Of a DNA stretch of 10,172 nt, positions 1-6,732 are shown one piece after another. The notes under the pieces were generated by a model. The model was given only the letters and a program-made list of their open reading frames with translations, did not search any database and was not told the origin of the DNA. The stretch comes from SBBG01 sp033717875. Lineage in GTDB: Bacteria; Pseudomonadota; Gammaproteobacteria; Ga0077554; Ga007554. Location: positions 1-10,172 of the forward strand of contig JADDKJ010000063.1 of assembly GCA_033717875.1 (NCBI GenBank). Direction: 5' to 3'. Numbering within the stretch: the first letter of the stretch is position 1; each line of letters opens with the position of its first letter. The translations under genes and the position numbers were made by a program.

Positions 1-57
1 GCTCATCCCTTTCATCCGCCAGCAGTGTCACTTTGTAAAGTTTCATTGGAAACCCCT

Positions 58-79
58 CGCCGTCTTGGAAAAGATGGCG
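58..79. other. 9-bp hairpin downstream of the PIN-like gene
   Basis: The arms CGCCGTCTT (58-66) and AAGATGGCG (71-79) pair over nine positions with one G-T pair and a four-base GGAA loop. It lies about 45 bp past the stop of the minus-strand PIN-like gene and could end that transcript. No T-run follows the stem on either strand, so a classic intrinsic terminator is not supported. Nothing else is recognisable in bases 1-123. Confidence 0.25.
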
Positions 80-123
80 GGAGTTTATCACAATATATAC
101 GACATATCGTGCGTGACGTGACA

Positions 124-1191
124 CTAGGCTTGTACGGGCCTTTGCCAAGTACTCATGATGACGTACTCCAGTTGCTCGATTTCGGCCTGGACGGGGGCGT
201 GGTCAAACTCATTCGCGTTACAGACGTCGTCGATCATGCGCATGAAGCGCCGCGAATCGCGCGCTCTTAAGAGTTCGTTGAGTCGTTCTCGCTTATCGAC
301 GTAGAACGGGAAGTCGTAGCTGAGGACGGACGCCGATAAGAGGGGCGTGCCCCCGTTGAGAAACATCGCACGTGGCAGGCACTGACCGGCGATATAGGCT
401 GCAGCAGCATCGTCCGTGACTAAGATGGAGTGCTGAGAAAATCCGTCGACCGGGAGCGTCGGAAAGTAGTTCTGGACCATCCAGCAGTGCCAGATGTCCC
501 ATGCGGCCCCCCATGCTGCATCCAGGGGGGTCTTGCCGTCTCGCAGGCTCAGGAGCTTGTCGGCTTCCTTGGCCCCACCGAACAAGGCAAACGAGGCCTG
601 TGACACGAGCCCCACATGGCATCTCATGTTTTCACACCAGTCGAAGAACTCGATGAAATGCTTGACGGCACGATCCTTCAGGTGTCCCCGTGAGCGAATC
701 TCGAATATCTTCAGAAAGCAGCAGTAGGCGTAGCGCAGCATGGGATACGTCACTGACAGGGATTTGTCGGTCAGCTTCAGATCGTCGTCGATGCGGGGGC
801 GAGTCTGATGACCCCATGCAAGGGACTCTTCGCTCTGTGCCAACGCATGGGCGACGTTCGACGCGATGCTGGACAGCTTGGCTTGGTCCAGTTGGTCGCT
901 ACCGCGCGTCGACGCCAGTTCCAGGCAACCGAAATACGGCACCACATCGACCTTGGTCAGCTCAACCGCCAACAGAAACTGGCGGACCATTGATTCCTTG
1001 TCAGGGTCCTTTTGTCCTCGCGCGTAATTGGCGAGATTAAGGCAGATATTTGCATCCAGGATCAGGGCCGTTACGATGCCTTGGTGCGCGTTGGCACGAA
1101 TGAGGTCCGAGCTGGGGAAGACGCACTCGCCTTTTTGATCAAAGTATGAAAAGGGCTTGGCGATAAACAAGCGGGTACTGGTGCTAGTCAT
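124..1191 (-). CDS. PIN-like domain protein, third gene of the AbiE operon
   Basis: This 355-residue protein is probably a PIN-like nuclease; no close named family is recognised. A strand-like segment (residues 40-48) ends in the acidic D46 followed by N48, as at the first PIN acidic site. Later acidic residues sit in PIN-like settings: E91 in a FGCLELAS stretch, D232 in AAWDIWH, and D260/D261 after the hydrophobic ILVT. An all-helical middle (about 100-215) separates them. PIN enzymes usually cleave RNA using three or four acidic residues and a divalent metal; activity here is inferred only. The ATG at 1191 is chosen because a GGATAAG-type ribosome binding site precedes it and it lies 40 bp after the AbiEii stop. 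The open frame extends to 1296, but that start would overlap abiEii and adds a low-complexity leader. Same strand and close spacing place it in the abiE operon, as an extra toxin or an accessory nuclease. Confidence 0.75.
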   Translation of the reverse strand: MTSTSTRLFIAKPFSYFDQKGECVFPSSDLIRANAHQGIVTALILDANICLNLANYARGQKDPDKESMVRQFLLAVELTKVDVVPYFGCLELASTRGSDQLDQAKLSSIASNVAHALAQSEESLAWGHQTRPRIDDDLKLTDKSLSVTYPMLRYAYCCFLKIFEIRSRGHLKDRAVKHFIEFFDWCENMRCHVGLVSQASFALFGGAKEADKLLSLRDGKTPLDAAWGAAWDIWHCWMVQNYFPTLPVDGFSQHSILVTDDAAAAYIAGQCLPRAMFLNGGTPLLSASVLSYDFPFYVDKRERLNELLRARDSRRFMRMIDDVCNANEFDHAPVQAEIEQLEYVIMSTWQRPVQA

Positions 1192-1231
1192 GGTTATCTT
1201 ATCCGTGCGTTCTATGGGCGCAAACCACCGA

Positions 1232-2074
1232 TCAGTGTTCCGCCTTGGGCAAGTCGGCGGCTCGCACGGCTCGCAGCACTTCCCGAAAAACGTCATCGAA
1301 CGGTGGAAGATTGCTCATCTGATGCGAGAGTCGAACATCCCAGAGTCGGCGCAGACGATCTTCCTTGGTGGCGATTGCCTGCTCCATGCCTGCAACGACG
1401 CGCTGTCTCAATGCCAACTTGGTATCGAGTTCGGCGCGCATCTCCGCAACGCGCAAGTTGGTGGAGCCAAACAGATACCAGAGGTCATAAAGGTCGCGCG
1501 GCTCGTTGCGCGCCCGATCGCTCAAGGCCAGCAGCTTTTCAATCACGATCTCCTCGATGGCGTAGACCTTGACGGTCGGCCCTTCGGGCAAGTCGTCAAA
1601 GCTGTTGTAGGTGCGATGAATCGAGCGATCTTGCAGCGGGAAGCACAGGACTTCGTTGATCGTGATATCAACCTTCACGTCGTTCGCGGCGGGTAGCGGC
1701 CCCTGGTAGCGCAGATAAAACGTGTGGCTGTTCTGGTGGCCGTGGCGGTCTTCGCGGTCGAACGCAATCCGCAAGCCGCAGGCGGCCTCAACCGCCGCAA
1801 AAATTTCGCCCAACCCAGCAAGGATATCTTCAAGGGTGATCGGACGGGTCAGCGTGAAGTCCAGGTCTTCCGAAAACCGATAATCCTCGAACCAGCAGCG
1901 TCGCAGGGCCGTGCCACCTTTGAAGGCCAGTACGTCGCGTAACGGATGGCCGGCCAAACCGGTCAGGAACCAGGCCAGCACGTAGTCGCGTTCGATGACG
2001 GCCTCGGGGATGCGCCGCCCGCCAGCGGTCACCAGCGTGTTTGAGATCAGGGAAATGTTGCGTTGAGGAATCAT
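1232..2074 (-). CDS. abiEii: AbiEii-type nucleotidyltransferase toxin
   Basis: The 280-residue protein belongs to the AbiEii/AbiGii toxin family of DNA polymerase beta-like nucleotidyltransferases. The hallmark motifs are clear: FKGGTALRR followed about 13 residues later by FSEDLDFTL, which carries the paired acidic residues of the active site. A KVDITINE stretch supplies a candidate third acidic residue, and EKLLAL..R...RDLYDLW is the conserved helical C-terminal signature. Family members act as type IV toxins; related enzymes transfer nucleotides to tRNA or other acceptors and stop growth during phage infection. The ATG at 2072-2074 overlaps the abiEi TGA at 2074-2076 (ATGA), implying translational coupling, so the longer frame to 2131 is rejected. 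Length is close to the family norm and no key residue is missing. It is followed by the PIN-like gene, an unusual addition. Confidence 0.93.
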   Translation of the reverse strand: MIPQRNISLISNTLVTAGGRRIPEAVIERDYVLAWFLTGLAGHPLRDVLAFKGGTALRRCWFEDYRFSEDLDFTLTRPITLEDILAGLGEIFAAVEAACGLRIAFDREDRHGHQNSHTFYLRYQGPLPAANDVKVDITINEVLCFPLQDRSIHRTYNSFDDLPEGPTVKVYAIEEIVIEKLLALSDRARNEPRDLYDLWYLFGSTNLRVAEMRAELDTKLALRQRVVAGMEQAIATKEDRLRRLWDVRLSHQMSNLPPFDDVFREVLRAVRAADLPKAEH

Positions 2075-2910
2075 CAGCCAAGCCTCACGGCGTCCAGTTC
2101 TTCGGGAGTCACGTTGAGCTGGAGCCGCCAACGTGAGAGGAACGCCCCCTCAGCGGGGAGCAGTGGATCAAGGCGCTGGTAAGTTGCCGTCAGCATACCG
2201 CGCAGTGGCTCCAGCACCGAAGCATCGGCCAGGCCATAGTGTTCCAACAGGTAGCCGAGGCGGCGCACGACGGCGCCGACGCCGAGGCGTCGTGCGTAGT
2301 CCACCAGTCGTTCGACTTTCAGTACGTCCCGCTTCATCCACAAGCCCTTGGCGACTTCGGTAACGCCACCGGCAAATGCCGGGTGTCGGAGACCATCGAT
2401 TATGGTGCGCTCCATGTCGCTGATCATCACGAAGCGCTCCTTGTCGATCCAGTGCTTCATGACCCCGAATTCTTGCTCCGCCTTAATGTGGACAAACCGA
2501 AAGTCATAGCCGCCCACCGTCTGCGGACGCACGCGCCGCGTACATGACACATACACGGTGAAGTTCGGCTGCGTCACCATGCGGTGCAGTTCAAGCGCTG
2601 TGCCGTGCGATAGGAAGTAGGGCGCTGCACCGGCGAGTTCACGTGCGATCAAGTACGGGCTGTCGATGTGCTCAGTGGCCCGGCCGAGTTCGAATGGCAC
2701 GAGGTTGTACAGGCCAGGCTTCAGTCGCGTGACCAAGCCTCGCTGCTGGGCCTTGTGCACGAGATTGCGGGCCGCCGCAGCCGATAGGCCGGTGATCGAT
2801 TCCACATCCGCCAAGGTGAACGTAGACCGGCGCAGTTCATTCAGCTCAGTGAAGAGCTGCGCTGCCCTTGGGCCTAGTGTCTTCGTTTGCAGGTGATATT
2901 TTGCGCTCAA
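2074..2910 (-). CDS. abiEi: AbiEi-type antitoxin and transcriptional repressor
   Basis: The 278-residue protein matches the AbiEi antitoxin family. The N-terminal 70 residues form a winged helix (TLADVESITGLSAAAARNLV, then RGLVTRLKPGLYNLVP). The rest is the AbiEi C-terminal region with the typical PYFLSHGTALELH, FRFVHIK and DMERTIIDGLRHP blocks. Family members repress their own promoter by binding inverted repeats and neutralise AbiEii, usually without a stable protein complex. The start is TTG (2908-2910, reading TTG AGC GCA), preceded by an AGGGG ribosome binding site six bases away; no better ATG exists, and the wing domain would be cut by later starts. It is the first gene of the minus-strand operon and overlaps abiEii by four bases. 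Its leader and start region recur at 8925-8970. Confidence 0.92.
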   Translation of the reverse strand: MSAKYHLQTKTLGPRAAQLFTELNELRRSTFTLADVESITGLSAAAARNLVHKAQQRGLVTRLKPGLYNLVPFELGRATEHIDSPYLIARELAGAAPYFLSHGTALELHRMVTQPNFTVYVSCTRRVRPQTVGGYDFRFVHIKAEQEFGVMKHWIDKERFVMISDMERTIIDGLRHPAFAGGVTEVAKGLWMKRDVLKVERLVDYARRLGVGAVVRRLGYLLEHYGLADASVLEPLRGMLTATYQRLDPLLPAEGAFLSRWRLQLNVTPEELDAVRLG

Positions 2911-2940
2911 TTTGCGCCCCTAGAAGAAACGTACTGCGCG
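2895..2940 (-). repeat. Leader repeat copy A (abiEi ribosome binding site and start)
   Basis: This 46-bp stretch, read on the minus strand from CGCGCAGTACG through the ribosome binding site to the TTGAGCG start, matches 8970-8925 without gaps at 37 of 46 positions. The core (CGCGCAGT, CGTTTCT and TTGAGCG) is identical. Both copies have the same orientation, so they are imperfect direct repeats on either side of the plus-strand operon. Confidence 0.7.
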
Positions 2941-2943
2941 GTA

Positions 2944-2972
2944 AATATAACATCAACGATACTCAGCGGCAA
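2944..2972 (-). promoter_or_regulatory. Predicted sigma70-type promoter of abiE
   Basis: On the minus strand TTGCCG (2972-2967) and TATATT (2949-2944) are separated by exactly 17 bp and lie 34 bp from the TTG start of abiEi. The -10 side runs into ATATTTACCGCGCAGTA, which matches all but one base of the perfect palindrome at 8902-8923. An operator overlapping the promoter is therefore likely. Confidence 0.6.
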
Positions 2973-2976
2973 GTTC

Positions 2977-2993
2977 GTCTCCCTTTGGGAGAC
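2977..2993. repeat. Perfect inverted repeat GTCTCCC-TTT-GGGAGAC upstream of abiE
   Basis: Seven-base arms with a three-base centre lie just upstream of the abiE -35 box. AbiEi proteins are known to bind inverted repeats in their own promoters, so this is a candidate AbiEi operator half. No T-run follows, so it is not a terminator. The adjacent TTTACCGTAAA (2997-3007) is a second small palindrome. Confidence 0.45.
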
Positions 2994-3110
2994 AAATTTA
3001 CCGTAAAATGTAATAATTAAAACTCAAAGACAAAAATCGCTATAGGCTGCACCAAAAAGGGGGTGCCCGATGACGGGCCGGGAGTCTCCCTCAAGTCTAG
3101 ATGTAGCATG

Positions 3111-3139
3111 TTGACCGGCTGTAAAATACCAAATATAGT
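3111..3139 (+). promoter_or_regulatory. Predicted sigma70-type promoter of the MBL/E2-E1-JAB operon
   Basis: TTGACC (3111-3116) and TATAGT (3134-3139) are separated by a 17-bp spacer, close to the sigma70 consensus. The predicted transcription start near 3146 leaves a leader of about 60 bases before the GTG start at 3207. Confidence 0.65.
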
Positions 3140-3147
3140 GTTGCTTA

Positions 3148-3168
3148 GCACTCTCAGTGGCGGAGTGC
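3148..3168. repeat. Inverted repeat GCACTC...GAGTGC at the predicted transcription start
   Basis: Six-base arms (3148-3153 and 3163-3168) with a nine-base spacer sit immediately after the predicted transcription start of the operon. The position suits a repressor operator or a 5' hairpin in the leader RNA. No regulator gene in the operon obviously matches it. Confidence 0.35.
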
Positions 3169-3206
3169 CAAATTGCTGATTGCCACCATTCTTGAAAGGG
3201 GCAATC

Positions 3207-4367
3207 GTGGCAGACATGCACCAAGTCATCTTCTATCCCGTCGGCAACGGCGACACCACGCAAATCATCTTGTCCGGCGGGCGCCGGGTTCTGTTCGATT
3301 TCTGCCACCGGGACAAGGCCGAAGATGCGGATACCCCGGAAATCGACCTAAAGGCTCATCTCAGGGACGACTTGAAGAAGGCCGACCGCGACTACTTCGA
3401 TATTGTCGCCTTCACCCATGCGGACCTGGACCATATCCAGGGCAGCACCGATTTCTTCGAGTTGCAGCACGCCAAGAAATACCACGGTGAAGGCCGCATC
3501 AAGATTCGCGAACTCTGGGTTCCCGCAGCCATGCTGTTGGAGGAAGCGGACAACGATCACCAGACCGAGGAGTACGTCCTGCTTCGCCAGGAAGCGCGGC
3601 ACCGGTTGCTTGAGGGCAAGGACATCCTGGTGTTTTCGAAACCGCAGGTGCTCGCCGATTGGCTGGAACCTCTTTTGAAGGCGCGCGGCGAGTCTGCCTC
3701 AGCCCGCGACCACCTGTTCATCGACGCGGGCACGATCATTCCAGGCTTCTCGCTGGCGGCCGACAACGTCGAGTTCTTCTGTCACTCACCATTCATCAAG
3801 CACTGCGATGACGGCGACATCATCCGCAACCGGGCTTCACTGGTCTTCAACGTCCGCTTCCGCGCTGACGGCTCGCACTACGACTACCTTGAAGTCGGCG
3901 ACGCAACCTGGGAGGAGATTGAGGACATCGTCAAGACGACGCGGTATCACAAGAACGATGATCGTCTCGCTTGGGATCTTTACAACATCCCTCATCACTG
4001 CAGCTATCTGGCACTGAACGAAGATGGGCAGAAGGGCGAAAAGGAGACCGAGCCCAAGCCGCTGGTGAAGGAACTTCTGTTGCAAGGCAAGAAGGACGCG
4101 TACATCGTCAGTTGCAGCAACCCGATCCCGGACGTGAAGGACTCGTACACCCAGATCCAGCCACCGCATATCCAGGCGCGCAAGACCTACGAGAAATACC
4201 TGAAAGAGGTCGGCGGCCGGAAGTTTCTCGTCACGATGGAAGAGCCCAACGCCAACAAGCCTGAGCCCATCACCTTCGAGATCACGAGCGGCGGGGTCAC
4301 CTGGAAGCGCTCGGGGTCGATCGGCGCACCGGCCATCATTTTGTCGTCGCCACCACGGGCGGGCTGA
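3207..4367 (+). CDS. ComEC-like metallo-beta-lactamase-fold hydrolase (MBL1)
   Basis: The 386-residue protein has the MBL fold of the ComEC/Rec2-like branch. Residues 7-32 form the opening strands (VIFYPVGNGDTTQIIL, LFDF). THADLDHIQG (70-79) supplies ligands H71, D73, D75 and H76. H193, the NRASLVF block (208-214), LEVGD (D232) and NIPHHCSY (H263/H264) complete a site that appears intact. There is no signal peptide or membrane segment, so it should be cytosolic; related enzymes cut phosphodiester bonds, but the substrate is unknown. The GTG at 3207 is preferred because GAAAGGGG ends five bases upstream; ATG at 3216 and TTG at 3180 are alternatives. Its TGA overlaps the next ATG (TGATG at 4365-4369), implying coupled translation with the E2-E1-JAB gene. 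The protein ends in ...PPRAG; a C-terminal glycine is what E1 enzymes adenylate. Confidence 0.85.
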   Translation: MADMHQVIFYPVGNGDTTQIILSGGRRVLFDFCHRDKAEDADTPEIDLKAHLRDDLKKADRDYFDIVAFTHADLDHIQGSTDFFELQHAKKYHGEGRIKIRELWVPAAMLLEEADNDHQTEEYVLLRQEARHRLLEGKDILVFSKPQVLADWLEPLLKARGESASARDHLFIDAGTIIPGFSLAADNVEFFCHSPFIKHCDDGDIIRNRASLVFNVRFRADGSHYDYLEVGDATWEEIEDIVKTTRYHKNDDRLAWDLYNIPHHCSYLALNEDGQKGEKETEPKPLVKELLLQGKKDAYIVSCSNPIPDVKDSYTQIQPPHIQARKTYEKYLKEVGGRKFLVTMEEPNANKPEPITFEITSGGVTWKRSGSIGAPAIILSSPPRAG

Positions 4368-6616
4368 TGGCCGAGGCGTATCACGAACTCGCCAACGTCA
4401 GCGAAGTCCCGGATGCCGAGGCACTGACAATTCCGCGCGCGAAAGCGCTGCTCGATGCGGTCACGCGGCAGCGCGACTATGCGGTGGTCCAACTTCTGCA
4501 GCATTCCGCAGGCGGGGCGCCCACGCTCGAATGCCTTATCGTCGAGGTAGAGTGCGACGCGGTACCCCCAAAAAACACTTACGGCATCAACTACCGCGAG
4601 CGTTTTGCCCTGTGCGTCCCCGGCAACCCCAAGCAACTGATCGAGGTTCTGGCATTGCGCAAGGATTTTCCGATCCTGATGCACCAGAACCAGGGCGTTC
4701 CCGAAGCGCCGGCGAGCCTGTGCCTGTACTTCGAGCCAGTTGCCACCGTGATGCGCACGTGGACGCCGCAGAGTTTTCTGCGCCGAATTCAATGGTGGCT
4801 TGAGAAAAGCGCCAAGGGCGAACTGCATCCCGCCGACCAGCCGGTCGAGCATCTGTTCTTCGCGACCAAGTACGAACTCGTTCTGCCGTGGAATCTGGCG
4901 GAGCTTCAAAAGAGCCAAGCACATCGCTTCGTGATCGCCCGAGGCCCGGAGCGGTCCGACAAAGGCTTCACCTGCTTCCTCGAAGCGATACCCAAGGAGT
5001 CTGCACCAAAGACCGGCACCGCGGCACCCATCGAGCTGGTGCTGCCGCCGGTCGTGCATGGTTTCGTAGAGCGTGATCCTGCAACGCTCGGTCAGCTCGC
5101 CGACATTTTGTCGAGGCGCGGGACCGACCTCGTTTCTGCGCTGCGGACAGCGCTGCAGGAACGCGTCGGCGATGCCGGTATCGTTGCTGCTGCCGAAGAC
5201 AAGTTCACGGTCATCCTCCTGCACATCCCAGTATGCAGGACCGAGGGTGCTGATCCTGTCGGGATCAGCCGTCGGGCGTTTGTGGTGCTGACAGGAGCAC
5301 TGGAGCTTGGTGTCGCCATCGGGGCGTTACTGCTGCACGAGAAACGGTACTTCAAGGATGTGATGAACGTCCAGTCGGCAACCCAGTGGCGCTCGCAAGA
5401 CATCTTCCCGATGGATGTGCTGAGCCGGAACGATGCCGCGGCTGCCAGAAAGCAGTCCGGTATCGCCGACGAAGGCCCGGACGGCGTGCTCATCGGCGCC
5501 GGTTCTCTTGGCAGCGCGATGCTCAACCTGTGGGGCCGTGGTGGATGGGGTCGCTGGACGGTCATAGACAAAGACCACATCAAACCGCACAACCTGTCGA
5601 GGCATACGGCTTACACTCAGCATATCGGTGAATCCAAGACAACTGTTGTTGCCGAACTGCATGCAGCGGCAATGCATGGTGCCACCGAGGTTACACCCTT
5701 GAATGCCGATGCCAGCGACTTCACACAAGAAGCAGTCACCAATGCGCTGACGGCCGCAAAGCTGGTGGTCGACGCCTCGACAACCATTGAATACCCGCGT
5801 GCCGCCAGCGCCGTTGATGCGTTTGCTAGGCACCTTTCGGTCTTCATCACCCCGAACGGCAACGCGGCCGTTCTTCTTGCCGAGGATGCGAAGAGACTGG
5901 TTCGCCTGCGCACGCTCGAAGCGCAGTACTACCGCGCGCTCATCCAGGAAAGCTGGGGGCAGGATCATCTCGCCGGCAACGCGAGTTCCTTCTGGAGCGG
6001 TGCAAGTTGCCGGGACATTTCGATGGTCATGCCGTATTCGCGGATCATGGGCCAGGCCAGCACGCTAGCTGAGCAGATTCCGATTGCGGCAGCGCGCGAA
6101 GACGCAATGATTCGTGTGTGGCAACGCGATCCCATGCGCGGCGCGGTTGAAGTACACGACGTGCCCATTGTATCTGAACTGCGCATGACGCTTGGCGAGT
6201 TCGACCTGTTCATCGATACCGGCGCAGAGCGGCAGCTGCGAGATATGCGCACGAAAGGCTTTCCCAACGAAACCGGTGGTGTGCTTCTCGGGTACTACGA
6301 TTTCAACATCGGCGCCGCCATGGTCGTCGCCGGTCTTCCTGCTCCACCCGACAGTAAGACCAGCCCTGGTTCGTTTGAGCGCGGCATCGCCGGGCTGGCG
6401 GAGGCTGTCAACGAAGCCTCCAAGCGAACCGCAGGAATCGTTGGTTACATAGGCGAATGGCACAGCCACCCACCCGGCCACTCCGCATCGCCTAGCAGAG
6501 ACGACCTTGTGCAGCTCGTCCATCTGGCCTTGGGCATGGCCGATGACGGCCTTCCGGGCGTTCAGCTCATCGTGGGCGAACACGACCTGCAGGTTCTGCA
6601 GGGCACGGTGAAGTGA
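4367..6616 (+). CDS. E2-E1-JAB triple-fusion ubiquitin-like conjugation enzyme
   Basis: The 749-residue protein joins three ubiquitin-pathway activities. Residues 1-165 look like a prokaryotic E2: a SLCLYF segment with candidate catalytic C119, then W132-T-P and a WWLEKSAKGELHPADQP helix and tail. Residues 370-600 are a ThiF/E1 adenylation domain with the nucleotide loop G377-A-G-S-L-G, D401 after WTVI, the NLSRH motif (N409, R412), K424 and D469. C548 in SGASCRD is a candidate thioester cysteine. Residues 610-749 are a JAB/JAMM metalloprotease with E635 (NETGG), H699-S-H701-P, S710 and D713. Residues 166-370 are a linker domain I do not recognise. Every catalytic residue seems present. It should activate a C-terminal glycine, transfer it, and remove or process it. 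It shares TGATG with the MBL1 gene, so the two are co-translated. The link between MBL genes and E1/E2/JAB fusions was noted in comparative genomics by Iyer, Burroughs and Aravind. Confidence 0.88.
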   Translation: MAEAYHELANVSEVPDAEALTIPRAKALLDAVTRQRDYAVVQLLQHSAGGAPTLECLIVEVECDAVPPKNTYGINYRERFALCVPGNPKQLIEVLALRKDFPILMHQNQGVPEAPASLCLYFEPVATVMRTWTPQSFLRRIQWWLEKSAKGELHPADQPVEHLFFATKYELVLPWNLAELQKSQAHRFVIARGPERSDKGFTCFLEAIPKESAPKTGTAAPIELVLPPVVHGFVERDPATLGQLADILSRRGTDLVSALRTALQERVGDAGIVAAAEDKFTVILLHIPVCRTEGADPVGISRRAFVVLTGALELGVAIGALLLHEKRYFKDVMNVQSATQWRSQDIFPMDVLSRNDAAAARKQSGIADEGPDGVLIGAGSLGSAMLNLWGRGGWGRWTVIDKDHIKPHNLSRHTAYTQHIGESKTTVVAELHAAAMHGATEVTPLNADASDFTQEAVTNALTAAKLVVDASTTIEYPRAASAVDAFARHLSVFITPNGNAAVLLAEDAKRLVRLRTLEAQYYRALIQESWGQDHLAGNASSFWSGASCRDISMVMPYSRIMGQASTLAEQIPIAAAREDAMIRVWQRDPMRGAVEVHDVPIVSELRMTLGEFDLFIDTGAERQLRDMRTKGFPNETGGVLLGYYDFNIGAAMVVAGLPAPPDSKTSPGSFERGIAGLAEAVNEASKRTAGIVGYIGEWHSHPPGHSASPSRDDLVQLVHLALGMADDGLPGVQLIVGEHDLQVLQGTVK

Positions 6617-6732
6617 TGAGCCGAGAACAGCTTTTCGACACCGTGCAGACGTGGGCAAAGGGCGAAGCTTCGCTCGCGCTGAGGGATCGACCAGACAACT
6701 CGCGCAGGAATGCAACATGCCAGGCCAGATGA
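6616..6732 (+). CDS. Possible 38-residue small protein coupled to the E1 gene
   Basis: An ATG at 6616-6618 overlaps the TGA of the E2-E1-JAB gene in the same TGATG arrangement used at the MBL1/E1 junction. It opens a 38-codon frame (MSREQLFDTVQTW...) that ends inside the next gene at 6732. It fills the only gap in an otherwise overlapping operon. The first 20 residues look like an amphipathic helix; the rest is arginine-rich and may be fortuitous. It could be a real small protein, a coupling peptide, or the 5' remnant of a lost gene. It has no glycine tail, so it does not resemble a ubiquitin-like protein. Confidence 0.3.
   Translation: MSREQLFDTVQTWAKGEASLALRDRPDNSRRNATCQAR

Larger units (their letters stand above)
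2911..3206. promoter_or_regulatory. Divergent intergenic control region between abiE and the MBL/E1 operon
   Basis: This 296-bp gap separates two divergently transcribed operons and is more AT-rich than the genes. It holds the abiE promoter (2944-2972), a seven-base inverted repeat (2977-2993), a TTTAC-C-GTAAA odd palindrome (2997-3007), a small GCCCG/CGGGC stem (3065-3078), the operon promoter (3111-3139) and an inverted repeat near its predicted transcription start (3148-3168). No coding potential is supported within it. Confidence 0.6.

Noticed and set aside
25..270. Plus-strand frame of 81 codons at the left edge
   Set aside because: It overlaps the end of the PIN-like gene in antisense and shows no motif or convincing start.
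1192..1296. Upstream extension of the PIN-like gene to an ATG at 1296
   Set aside because: It would overlap abiEii by 65 bp and adds a Cys/Pro-rich leader, while the ATG at 1191 has a suitable ribosome binding site.
2075..2131. Upstream ATG at 2131 for abiEii
   Set aside because: It overlaps the abiEi end by 58 bp; the ATGA-coupled start at 2074 gives the normal family N-terminus.
4187..5224. Long minus-strand open frame of 345 codons antisense to the E2-E1-JAB gene
   Set aside because: It lies wholly against clear coding sequence with conserved motifs on the plus strand, has no recognisable domain, and is rich in Arg, Gly and Gln as expected for a GC-rich shadow frame.
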